A DNA stretch of 50,012 bases from Haplomitrium mnioides. Lineage: Eukaryota > Marchantiophyta > Haplomitriopsida > Calobryales. Below, one piece after another: positions 11,516 to 22,725 of the stretch (within the stretch, counting starts at the first letter, position 1; each line of letters starts with the position of its first letter). The stretch is from NCBI GenBank assembly GCA_049999725.1, contig JBNGIS010008343.1, positions 1 through 50,012 of the forward strand. The letters are read 5' to 3'. The notes beneath the pieces are model-generated. The model saw only the letters and a program-made list of their open reading frames with translations, ran no database searches and had not been told where the DNA came from. The translations under genes and the position numbers were made by a program.

Positions 11516-12190
11516 TGGATATATGAGCTTGAAGACCCTTGATGGCACTACCTTCGCCGCACTAGTAAATGCTAACTGTCTTGAATCTATTATGTGTGAA
11601 GTTCTTTTTTTTTGGTCTTGATTATTGTTTTTTTTTTGGTTTCCTGATTCATTTTTCATCTTTGATTTTGGTTGTATGTTCCTACTCTTTACTTGAGTTT
11701 TGTTGCCACTAGTTACTTAGCCATTTTTTTCATGTTCTTCCTCTCTACTCTTTCACAAGGAACGTTCAAACTTAAGCCGAAAGATCTATTACAACAAAAG
11801 ATTGGCAAGGATGGAACATCATAAAGAGCACAAAAATAATGAATATGAAGCTTCATAGGATCTACATTGACTTATCTGCAATTCAATTGGAACTACATTA
11901 ACTCATTATTAGCCTATGATGACTTTGACAACAAGAGTTGTATATCAAAGAATTCCTCAAAGTTAGACTTTGATATGTTAGGATTCATGCTTAGAGTAAA
12001 ATTAAATGTTTATGATTCAAAAATGAGCAAGTGTGACTCAAGTTAGATCAAAAAAATCAACCAAGTATCAAGATTTTCAAAAGATTTGAATGAACAATCC
12101 TCCTACGTGATGAGTACGCTCAAGGGTTGTAGGAAGGTTTTAGTATTTTTTTTACATGTTTGTTTGTAATTGTCTATGTGTTAATAATTA
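11516..12190. other. AT-rich spacer, nothing recognised
   Basis: The sequence downstream of the Ty3/gypsy pol remnant has T-runs at 11606-11640 and no long frames. It may contain remnants of the element's 3' end. It ends at the AGAGA target duplication of the next LTR element. Confidence 0.5.
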
Positions 12191-12195
12191 AGAGA

Positions 12196-12393
12196 TGTTG
12201 TGTTTCACATACACGTATCTCCATACTCATACACTATATTCTCATATATCTTAACTTTTATACAAATATGCCTCTTTATATATATGGGCAAGGTGGTTAT
12301 AACCACTATTTTAGCTAACCCTAGTTAGATGCTTGACCTACCTAGTTAGATATCTACCTTAGGTTTAGTTAGCTTTATGTATATATTACAACA
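12196..12393. repeat. Left 198-bp LTR of the LARD-like element
   Basis: Starts TGTTGTGTTTCACATACACG and ends ATATATTACAACA. It contains a TTTATATATATGGG TATA-like box near 12275 and a duplicated CTAGTTAGAT motif. It aligns along its whole length with 15747-15944. Confidence 0.9.
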
Positions 12394-15300
12394 CTCCCAT
12401 TTGGTTTCTTTGAGGGGATATATAAATCAAAGTAACCGGAAAGGTAATACAAAGCTAGTTAGGAGAGTAGTACGAAATGGCTTGGCCTCATTAAAACCCT
12501 CCTTTTGCTACGAGAGAAAGAGTGCCACAACTAGTTTGAAAAAATATAGAGATAGAGATATGGCTAAGAAAAAAAAACGAAATATGAATTTAAGCTCAGT
12601 ATAAGAACAAAATAGTGAACAAAATAACAATCATCGATAAAAATGTATGCTCATTCGATGCATATCTTGTCATGAGATAATATGAAATGTATCTATGAGC
12701 GGAATTCAGAATAGCAAATAGTTGATGAAGACCAATAATTTTTCGGCAGATATAAAGACTGCTGATATGTGACAACAGTACTTGGAAAGACAAATATAAA
12801 AAAAATTATATAGATAGCAATCTTTGTCATCAATGTAGAAAAATTCTGGTTCCTATTTCTTAAACATCACGACAAATCATAGCTGGTTATAAGTGCAATC
12901 AATCATATCATGCATTGTATAAAGAAAAACAGTTCTCTTCTAGTCCTTTTAGTTTGTGTAGTAGGCTGTAATGCAAAGTCAATTGTAGACCGCTTTTAAA
13001 CTCTTGTGTATTTAGTATATCTTGCTGGTTTTGTACTTCAGGTCTAATCCTAAGTGTGTATAGCACACTTTGCTTATGTGGGATTGAAGGTCCTCACTCT
13101 ATTGTACATAGTACACTTCTATGTTTTTTGTTCTTACTTGGCATGAGACCCTTCATTATCATTAAGCCACTTCTAGTGCTCAGTAGGAGCTCCACTGGGA
13201 AATCCATCATCTATAGGCTGATTGGGTGTGTGTAGCATACTTGTATGAGTTGGGATTACTCCTTTGGCAATGTAGGAGCAATTTGTCTCATTCAAGATTA
13301 CATATATGGTATAGGGTTTTCCATCTTTCTCCCTCTCAGCTTTGCAAGCTCTCACCCCCTTAGCTTTGCAAGCTTTGTTTTGATCATTGTGGGGAATTCT
13401 TTGAATCAAAGAATCCAGCTGAGATTTTTATTGAACTTTGTCCAATCAACCATGGAATTCATCTACAGAGTGGGCACTTGGTAGATTGTCCAAGCTAGTT
13501 TCAGTGACTAGAAATTCAAATTTCTATTGCATGCATAATCACAAAATTCAGAATGACAAATATGTTCTTCTCTATTTTTTGCTTGCTCTCTGACTTCTTG
13601 TTTTGCTTCCTTGCAAGTCTATTGTTCTTTCCTTGAACAAGAGATTGCTTTCCTTGATTCTTGCATTTGATTTCTGAGATGACAATAGCAAGAAGAAACA
13701 AGAGGTCTTTTACTGGGTTGAAGTCTAGCTAGCTTTAGCAATGTTGGCTAGATCATTGCTGAAATTTGTTGATATGTAATTGCTCAGAATCCAACTCCAA
13801 GATAAATGATATAACTAAAATAAGATCATCCAATAGTTTGTAATAGTTTTGTAGGGCTATTTAAAAATTCAGAAATCAAAATTTTCTGTATTATCCAAGA
13901 TTTAGGATATGCTTCAGCTCAATCTTGATGTGCTTTATTCAAAATTTAGAAAATCCAGTAGTTGGAGTTTTGCAATGTTTGTTGAATTAGAAGATTGATT
14001 ATAGGAGAAGAGCTGTTTATGAATTTGGACACATTGAGTATTGATAGAAGTAAGAAATATAGCTCACTAGAATCGTTTGAAGATCATTGTGCTTTGAAAA
14101 GTTAGACTTCATCAATCAACAATGAATTCCTGATCATTCTTCCTTGATTCTTCACCTAAATGACTATTTCTTGTAGTAGAACAGATCGCAAAGGGCAGGA
14201 AATATGGTCTATGCTTTTGAATTGCAAAAAATTATTGTAAGTTGACTAAGAAATCAAACTTTCTGATTTATCGTTTGAAAATGTCAAATTTCTACAACCA
14301 GGTATGAAATTTGCTTTTTCTGAGTTGACTCTTAACCAAATTGGTTATAAAACAGCTGAGAATTTGAATTTTGAAGATCTGGTTTGTTCTCATTTGAGAA
14401 AAACTTAGGTTCGGTTGAACAAGATAGGTTCGAGAGCACAATGGTGCTTCGTGAAGGTTAGGCTATAGGCTTGATTGTCTGAGCTCTCTCAAGAGCTCAT
14501 CCAATCCCATAAGTAAGAGATTCTAAATTGGTATACATATAAATAAAGTTTACTTTTACTCTCCGTTAAGTGTTACTGGGGAAGGGCTCTTGTGCTACCT
14601 ACATCTGGGGGTACGGTTGGTCCACATGTCATATTAGAAAAGGCTAGATCAGAAAAATAGTAGATACTTCAAGGGCAGTTCCCCCTATGAGCTATAGTAG
14701 TTTTGAAAGTTTGTCAAACTTTTAGAGGTCTGATTCAAACTTTCAAAAATTTATCCCTTTTTCAAACTTTCAGCAATTTGTTTCCATTTGCAATTCACAG
14801 CTCATTCGCAGCTTGTAGTGGCCGTTTGAAAAATTTTCCTTGATTTGCTACTCTTTTTTCGTTGATAAGCAAACAAGTTTGTATTTCAGATGTGCTCTTC
14901 ATTTTCTTTGAATGAGCTAGGATCTTCTCCATTAAATTTTGCTCATGTGAATTTTGCATCAAACATTTTTTGATTGGTTTGTTGATGTATATTTGCTCTT
15001 CGTTTTGAACTCATAAGATTCTTTGGTAGACGAGGTAAAATTTTCTCACTTGATTCAAGTATTACCAAGTTGTCTAGTTTTCTCATAAGGCTGCTTCATT
15101 TATCATCATGAACTTAAGCAAGATAAGGCGACCCCTTTTGCAAGCTACATCGGTACTCATCTCTCTTTCATACTTGACTGTCTATATTCTAGAACAAGTG
15201 GCAAAGCTGTGTCATCAGTATTTCAAACAAAGTCTTAACCAGGTTTGCCTCTACAATTTTGTTGACGTCTTCATCACCTCCTTGACGATTAGCTGAAGTT

Positions 15301-15746
15301 GTTGTGTGTTCTTGTGCACGGTGGCTCATAAGGGACCATTAACATATTCAATTCGTATTTATTTATTTATTTTTTAGCTTTTGTTTTGCAAGACAGGTTT
15401 CAATAGAGATCATAAATAGCCAGGGCCTTAAGCCAACTACAATTTGAGAAGTCCCATTGCATAGTAGAGAAATTTGTCAGTCACCTACTTCATCCCTCTT
15501 CTATTTGTGTGATGAATCAAACATTTGTATGATCACATACACCAATGCTATAAGAATGAGAAGTATGATATTATTTTGCTTTGCTAGATTTTTCCAATAG
15601 TAGACATGTTGTGATGCCAAGTGTGATGTAAAATGCAAAGAAAGAAGGTTGCATGCTTTAGTATGTGTAAGAGTTATAGAGTGCACATCCAATTGAAATT
15701 ATTTTTTCTTGAAAGATTTCTCAAAATTAAGAGCGTGTTGATAGCA

Positions 15747-15944
15747 TGTTGCGATTCACATGCACATATGTCCATCCTCACACACTACATTCTTATATAT
15801 CTTAATGTTTATACAAAGTTGCCTCTTTGTATATATGGGCAAGGTGGTTATAACCACACTTTTATCTAACCCTAGTTAGATGCTTGACCTACCTAGTTAG
15901 ATATTTAACCTAGGTTTAGTTAGCTTTATGTATATATTACAACA
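15747..15944. repeat. Right 198-bp LTR of the LARD-like element
   Basis: Starts TGTTGCGATTCACATGCACA and ends ATATATTACAACA, followed by AGAGA. It shares the internal CAAGGTGGTTATAACCAC and GCTTGACCTACCTAGTTAGA blocks with the left LTR. Confidence 0.9.
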
Positions 15945-15949
15945 AGAGA

Positions 15950-17920
15950 AAAAGAAATTAAGAAGAAAAATGAACAACATAAGGAGAAAAAGTGATGATT
16001 AAGTAGCAACTGACATCAATGCTCAAGAATCAGTCAAGAGAAGGTGTATATCAGGAGAGGAAGACAAAAGTGTAGGTAGTTGATACTCGAGAGAAGGTGA
16101 AAATTGATGAATACAAATACAAGAAATTTGGAAAAGTGCTTAGCGGGAAGAATTGTGGTCTTTTAGAGACACTCGAGAGATGAATCAAGATATAGATTTT
16201 GCAAGATAATAAAATTTTCCAGTTATCAAGTGTGGCCCACTCTTGCTCTCTCGGATATGCTCTTGTTTGAATACTCTCTTGGAATGATGACTAGAATTTT
16301 GGTCGGATATGGGGTATGCTAATGAGAATTCGACAATAGAGAAGAGTAACACCTCCAAACTTACAGCGTGCAGAGATGGAAAATAACTAGAGAAAGTTGT
16401 GGTCGATGGGTTAAGTAACTTACAGTTGTTTTGAAGGTGGCAACATTGTTGGCGTAATCATAAATTGAGAAAGAAATTCTCGATGTGTATTATTATCTGG
16501 TGGAGAGAGGAGGCAAGTTCAATAGTTGATCACACGCTCTTCTGTCTAAGCACCTTGTGCACATATCTGAGAAGGGTCAATGTTGTCGAATATCTACATT
16601 GAAGATTTGATCTTTGTGTCAATTGCGAGTTATTAAAGAAGAATATGGTTAGTTCTTTACACGTATGTTTATATGCATTATGTCTCTCTCACTCCTGTCT
16701 CAATCAATGTCTTTCAATCAATTTGTAAATATGTATGTAAAAATCTGTTGATGTCAGAAAAATAACCGTGCCTCTTTATGTGTTCATCCTTAAATCTCCA
16801 TTATAGAAACATAATATGTTGAGAGTATAATACTAGAATGCATTTGAAAAAGAAGCCCAGCTATACTCTTCATACTTGTGGCTCTGACTCGTAACTCTTT
16901 GTTGAATAGTTTGCTATATGAGCAACTCAACTTAAGTTGTATCAACTAAACTTTGATTCCTTGGTATTGGCTAGATTATATGGATATATTGAATTATATC
17001 TGTGTTATACCTATGGGGATTGACGAACCTCATATCTTCCCCACCTACACACTATGCTATTTGAATCTATCCTACTTTTTGAATTTGAAATGTTGAATAA
17101 AGCCTTGATTTTCCCATACTTGAGAATGTTCTTGGGTGATTGAATTGAATTGAATGAATTCAATTCAATTCAATTGCCTTTAATTTCTCTTCATTGTCTT
17201 GACAAGTGAGTAATCAAAGTGTAGGATTAAACTTTGTCCACTTGAAAGTGTTTTCTACTAGCACACATATGTAATTCCTATCGCTAGCATGGAGTGTTCA
17301 TCTTAAAAGGATATACTGAGTATCAACTATTGGCATCTTATGCATTTTTTTCCCCTTCTCATCAAACTTCCTACTATTGGTTCCTTTGTGAACCCCCTCC
17401 CCCCCGTTTCTTGTGTCATGGGTGACATGCACTTTAACTATTGGCTTACCCTAGTTGTTGTTCACCTTGTAGATCGCTACGTAGGGTTGATTCTCTAGGT
17501 GTGCCAAACCTTTTTCGTGAATTGTAGAGTTGTTTCTATAAGAAGTCATATAGAGTTCCACTTTATGTTAGTTTTGACTCTGAAAATTAATGTTGTTACA
17601 TCTAGATAAATCTGATGTTTGGGATATTATTGAGTTCAGAGCTTGCTCTAAATTTATCTTCCTCAAAAAAAAAAACTCTACTTCTTATGTGTCAATGATA
17701 GGAAATGGGGAGGGAGCTCAGCACTACACTTTACTCTTTCTACTCTACTAGGTTCTATTAGCTGCTCGAGATCCACTTCGACAATGTTCACAAAACTTTG
17801 AGCTACAAGTTTTCACTAAATCCCTTGTCATACATGCAACCAATAGAGCCAGAATGTTGGAAGAGGAAAGAATTCAATGAAATGCTTACAAACAAAACAA
17901 CACTTGAGAGAGAAACAGCC
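15950..17920. other. AT-rich spacer; only a short palindrome noted
   Basis: No coding similarity, no long frame and no tandem array were found. The only structure I see is the inverted repeat at 17139-17174. Confidence 0.5.
17139..17174. repeat. Perfect 17-bp inverted repeat with 2-nt spacer
   Basis: A run of (TTGAA) pentamers at 17139-17155 is followed by GA and then its exact reverse complement at 17158-17174. It could extrude as a cruciform. It probably arose by inverted duplication of a pentanucleotide microsatellite. Confidence 0.9.
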
Positions 17921-17953
17921 TTAGAGTCTACTTTGAACTAGGAACAAGCTACT
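17921..17953. repeat. Candidate terminal inverted repeat, copy 1 3' end
   Basis: Starts TTAG and contains CTACTTTGAACTAGGAAC followed by GCTACT. The same string, with small gaps, occurs at 31279-31309. Copy 1 is on the minus strand and copy 2 on the plus, so the same plus-strand sequence at both low ends is what inverted termini would give. Confidence 0.45.
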
Positions 17954-18126
17954 CAAAACAAGAACCTTTTTTATTTTAAAAAAAAAGTAATTTTTGACCT
18001 TAAAAAATAAAGAAAACAAGGTTATTTTTTAAAAACAAAAACTCCGTGAGTTTTTTTAACTTTATTTTTTGTCGTTTTAACAACCATGATTGAAAGAGAA
18101 TAAATTTCATTATCCAAAATCAATTG

Positions 18127-18157
18127 ATATTCTTAGTTTTTATGAAACTAAGAATAT
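18127..18157. repeat. 13-bp perfect hairpin near the copy 1 terminus
   Basis: ATATTCTTAGTTT at 18127-18139 pairs with 18145-18157 across a 5-nt loop. It lies about 200 bp inside the candidate terminus, beyond the stretch shared with copy 2 before its gap. Function unknown. Confidence 0.8.
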
Positions 18158-18659
18158 ATCGAAATCGATGAAAAGTACAAAATTTATGGCATGTTTTCAC
18201 AAGAAACTTGCATTTATCATTGATAACGTTTAGAAGCCAAAAATTTGAAATATACATCAAAATAAATTAATTTGAAATAAAATTGGTTGCAAAAATTCTA
18301 TGCGCGTATAGACAAGGTGCTCCTTGAAACTCATTTTTGGGAAAAAAAATTAGAAAACATGAGGAAAATACCCAAGTGGACTACAAGTCAAGGGAATGAG
18401 TTTAGAATTGTAAGGTATAAAAACCAACAAAATGAAACATTGTATAGATTTTGGAGCTCTTATTTCAAGTTCAAGCATAAAGGAACCTTTGTTTTGTAAA
18501 TGAGAATCCATTAGCGCAAAGGTTACAATGGGAATATTTTAAAACGTTTCAACAATTAATTAAATTTTTAATTTAGAGAATCATATACACAAAGGAGTCA
18601 TAGTTTAGAATCAAAAAGATAGTGGCTTTAGAGATTTACTTAAGAGTGTAAACAAGCCA

Positions 18660-19075
18660 TATCTCCAAGTTTTTGACAAGAGTCTACCAAGCAAAAGGTT
18701 TCGAGTTCTACAAGAGAGTCTTTGAGCAAAGTAGAATCCAAACTCTACGTGGTAATCCAAGTATGTATAATCTTAAGGGTTGTATACCAACGTTTGTACG
18801 TGAGAAAGGCTATGTGCTCATAGGAATCCGAGCTCAACATCTGAACAATCGACACAAAAGTCTATGTGCGCATGGGAATCCAAACTCAACATTTGAACAC
18901 TCGGCAACAAAGACTATGCTCAACCTAGGTCCTACGTTTTGCAGTATAGTCTTTGCACGCACGAAGTTTCGACTTGCGTATCAAAGTTTATGCAAGCATA
19001 GGGTTTAGACTTCTTCAATCGATTATATTTTCACTAAAGGTTTTGTTTTCTGCAACAAAATCTAGGCAGACTTAA
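18660..19075 (-). repeat. Degenerate ~37-bp minisatellite, copy 1 3' end
   Basis: The minus-strand units resemble those at 41250-41741 and keep the core around ATGCGCACATAGACTTT, for example near 18860. The array lies downstream of gene B in both copies, so it is an old part of the element. Confidence 0.75.
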
Positions 19076-20079
19076 GATTTTGTTTTTTGAATCAGAATTG
19101 TTGGCCGGGTTTTTTTGGGTTTTTTTGATTTTTTGTGTTTACCCCGACCTAGTACAACAATTTGTGCTCAGGATCAATCAACCTGGTGCATAAGGGGGAC
19201 AAGGATGGTCAAAACAATTTAAGGAGTCGTCTAGAGTCTGAAGAAAGCAGATTGGTTCAGACCATTGGAGAGTTGGCTCAGTTCGACGTAGGGAAGAGAA
19301 ATCGCTCGGAAGGTCATCGACAAGATTTGGAGCAAAAGGCTTCACCATTGGCTCGCAAATTGCTTTCCTTTTGTATTCTTATATGTTTTTTTCCCTTGTG
19401 TAATTTGTCATATGTGTTTTGTTTACTCTGTATCTTTGGCGAGCATAGTATAGTATAATATTAGTATTTTATTTTATCGATTTATCCTATTGTACTATGT
19501 TATATTATATGCTGATTTGTCTGTTCTTCTTTGTTCCCATTCTTTCCAATTTTTTCATCTTTCCTTTTCTTTCTCTTCCTTCTACCTTGTAGCCAACACG
19601 CAATCGGAGCACGATTCAGCATCGTGCAAGGCAATCTCAAGGAGAAAATTCAAGAAGGGGTCAAAAATTCAAGAGTGAACCAGCAGGTAGAGAGAGGCAA
19701 AGCGCGGAGGGCAAATGCACAATTGAGGAAATGCAAGGAGGGTTCAGAAGAAAGACTGAGAAGCCGTGAAGAAGGAGCGACAACGAAATTCGGTTGAAGA
19801 GAGAATGGTGAGGAGAATTTGACCAAGAAGGCCATGTGAGCTATCTGGCAATTTCTTTGCACATTTCTCTTTGTTATGTTTTCCTCTATTCTGTAAGCTA
19901 TGTAATATGTTTTGTTTTCCTATGTGTTTTGTATGTGCTCTGTAAATTTTGTATGTTATTAGTATATCTATCACTGAGGAGGTTCGAAAGGGTACTCTAC
20001 TCACCCAGTCAAAGAAGAAGTTTTGTATGATATATTATTTATTATTGTATAAAAACTTGTACTTCCCCTATCCCTATTG

Positions 20080-20585
20080 TATGGAGATAAAAAATAAAAA
20101 ATAAAAATGTACCCTTATGGCTTACTCTATTTATTTTATTTTTTTAATTTATTTATTAGTATTATTTCTATTATACTCATTTTTATATCATATTAATATA
20201 TTTAATATTATTATATTATATTATTTGTTTAATATCTACCCCTCCTATCTCAATGTTCTATTTTAAATATTTTATTTAATCCTATTCTTCTAGGATTATT
20301 ATATTATTATTTTAATATTTTAGTATTTTATTATTGTATGCCATATTATTATATTACTATATATTATTATTATTTTAATTTATTAATATATATTATATTT
20401 TATATTATTATTTGAATTTATTATTTTATAGTTATTGTTTTATATATTATTGTAATTTAATATTTTATTATTGTTAATATTTTATTTTGCTATTATTATT
20501 GTTATTATATTTTATTATTTATTAATTTATTAATTTTTTTATTATTTATGATTTATGATTTATTAATTTTACTATTATATTATAT
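20080..20585. repeat. AT-only low-complexity tract
   Basis: More than 500 bp made almost only of A and T, with TATTA, TTATTATT and ATATTTTATT words, ending at a sequence gap. Probably an expanded degenerate microsatellite that defeated assembly. Confidence 0.9.
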
Positions 20586-20985
20586 NNNNNNNNNNNNNNN
20601 NNNNNNNNNNNNNNNNNNNNNNNNNNNNNNNNNNNNNNNNNNNNNNNNNNNNNNNNNNNNNNNNNNNNNNNNNNNNNNNNNNNNNNNNNNNNNNNNNNNN
20701 NNNNNNNNNNNNNNNNNNNNNNNNNNNNNNNNNNNNNNNNNNNNNNNNNNNNNNNNNNNNNNNNNNNNNNNNNNNNNNNNNNNNNNNNNNNNNNNNNNNN
20801 NNNNNNNNNNNNNNNNNNNNNNNNNNNNNNNNNNNNNNNNNNNNNNNNNNNNNNNNNNNNNNNNNNNNNNNNNNNNNNNNNNNNNNNNNNNNNNNNNNNN
20901 NNNNNNNNNNNNNNNNNNNNNNNNNNNNNNNNNNNNNNNNNNNNNNNNNNNNNNNNNNNNNNNNNNNNNNNNNNNNNNNNNNNNN
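20586..20985. other. Assembly gap (400 N)
   Basis: A run of 400 N directly after the AT-only tract. Open frames drawn across it are artefacts. Confidence 0.99.
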
Positions 20986-22406
20986 GATCAGCTTGAATCG
21001 ACGAGCCAGAATCGATTAGATGAGGAGGCACGAATCGAATTGATCAGGGAGAAATATATAGATTGAAGACTGGAAGACCGCTCGAGCAAGATCGACAACA
21101 AATGAGGAGGCTGAAAATCGAGCAAAGGAGGGGGAATTTCAAGGATGGAGACAAATCGAACAACAACAAGCAGGGCGTTGTTGCAGATGGGTAGCGGGCG
21201 AGCAACAGCACAAGGGGATCCTTGCGCAGAAATTTTCGCAGGGGCTCCGATCCAATTTTTGCACAAGGGAATTGCGCAGGGTAGCTTGTGGCAAGGGCTT
21301 GGAGGGGATCAAATCGTCCCTGAAATCAAGAGGGAGAGAGGATTTGATCATGGAGATGAGGAACCGGCAAGGGAGTTGAGCGTTGCACCAAGGAATTGAC
21401 TTGGGATTGAGAGGGGGTGAAGGATTGTAAGGCTAGATCGCAGCAAAAGGAATTTGCTCATGAGGAGGATTCAGCCCAAACCGAGCATGCAGGGAAGTTG
21501 CTGCAGGAATTGAAAAGAAGGTGGGAAATTCTGAAGAAGAGTTCAAATCGACGGAGGAGGGCAGGATGCGATCGAGCGAGGAGAGGCATGCAATCAACGA
21601 GCCATCTAGCAGCGACCAGGGGCGCGATGCAGTAGATAGAGAAGAATGAGATAGGCGAGGAAGTATTTCGTCAAAGGAGGCTGGGGAATAGTCGAAGGAG
21701 GTCTAAATGCCAGAGGAATCGAATAGAACCAAGATTGGATGAGAAATCGACACATGAATCGATCGCAAGGGAGCATGACAACAAAATTCATAATGAAAGG
21801 CTCGGAGGATTAAAGAATTCAAAGAGCCCATGGATACTCAGGAGCAAGAGGACCGTATTCACATACCTAGCATTTCCAAATGAAGTCTCGATTGCCAAAT
21901 TGAGATACTAGCAATGGGAAGAAGCCATGCAGCAGCAGGAGAAGAATCGAGTTGGAAGGATTGCCTAGGCTAGATGGTTGCTCTAATAGGGTCGAGGCTC
22001 CAACAAAATCAAGAAGAATACGATGGACCGAGTACGATACTCCCAAGAAAATTTCACAGCAGGATTGGTGCACGAACAGGGGAGTTTGGAATCGTTGAGG
22101 TGGAAGAATCGACAGAGCAGAGCAAAGGGGCTAGGGGATTTCAAGAATAAAAGCGAGGAGGCTGGAATTGCCAGGAGGAACTCACCCAAATCGCGAGGGA
22201 AGGAATACAAATAAGAAATAAAGCTGAGGAGGTGGTGAGGTTGTATAGAGGAGTAGAGTTGTTTTGGCTAGTTAGTGCCAACTTTCCGTCATATGGAGCT
22301 AAGAGGAGGTGGAAGAACACATCAAAAAAATTACGTAGATGGAATGAAGGCAATCTGAAGCTCCTACACCTGCTGCAAAGCCTGTGACAAAGCATTACCT
22401 CAAAGC

Positions 22407-22725
22407 CTGCTGAACAAATGAAAGAGAGAAGTGAGGATGAGGGAAGTAGTGACGAGGTTGAAGGAGAGACAATTCCTGCCACAAAGAAGTCAGCAACAAA
22501 GTCAGTAGTGAAGCCAATTGACAAGGACAAAGACGATAATCACTAAGATGAAGAAGGAACCTCTAGAGATCCACGATAAAATACGAACCGTTCTGATCAA
22601 CGGGCTCAATGGGGGTGGCGTAATGCTTATGCAAACAAAAGGTTTAAGAAGACTTGGAGGGCTTCATAAAGGGGCTATGGTTCTTACATCAAGGGAAGCC
22701 AACCAAAAGGACAAATAAACTTAAC
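22407..22725 (+). pseudogene. Possible gag-linker coding remnant, unidentified
   Basis: One frame gives acidic then basic sequence (EDEGSSDEVEGETIPATKKS, later AYANKRFKKTW and GSYIKGSQPKGQIN) interrupted by TAA codons at places where the surrounding residues stay sensible. Low-complexity charged composition is common in retroelement Gag linkers, but no zinc knuckle or catalytic motif is visible. It could instead be chance reading of a purine-rich tract. Confidence 0.25.

Larger units (their letters stand above)
12196..15944. mobile_element. Complete non-autonomous (LARD-like) LTR retrotransposon
   Basis: Two direct repeats of exactly 198 bp (12196-12393 and 15747-15944) both begin TGTTG and end CAACA, a 5-bp inverted terminus of the TG...CA type. 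The bases before the first LTR (12191-12195) and after the second (15945-15949) are both AGAGA, a perfect 5-bp target duplication. This is the full signature of an LTR retrotransposon insertion. The 3353-bp interior has no gag or pol similarity that I can see, only short stop-rich frames, so it is either a non-autonomous element or one whose coding part was replaced. The PBS and polypurine tract are not clear, so orientation is left open. The LTRs differ at a moderate number of sites. Confidence 0.88.

Noticed and set aside
13050-13260. Short hairpins AAGTGTG-TATAG-CACACTT and TGTAC-ATA-GTACA as promoter or operator elements
   Set aside because: They lie inside a non-coding LTR-element interior with no adjacent gene; kept only as a note under the element.
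20546-21066. Long frames across the N run
   Set aside because: Made of undetermined bases; not coding evidence.
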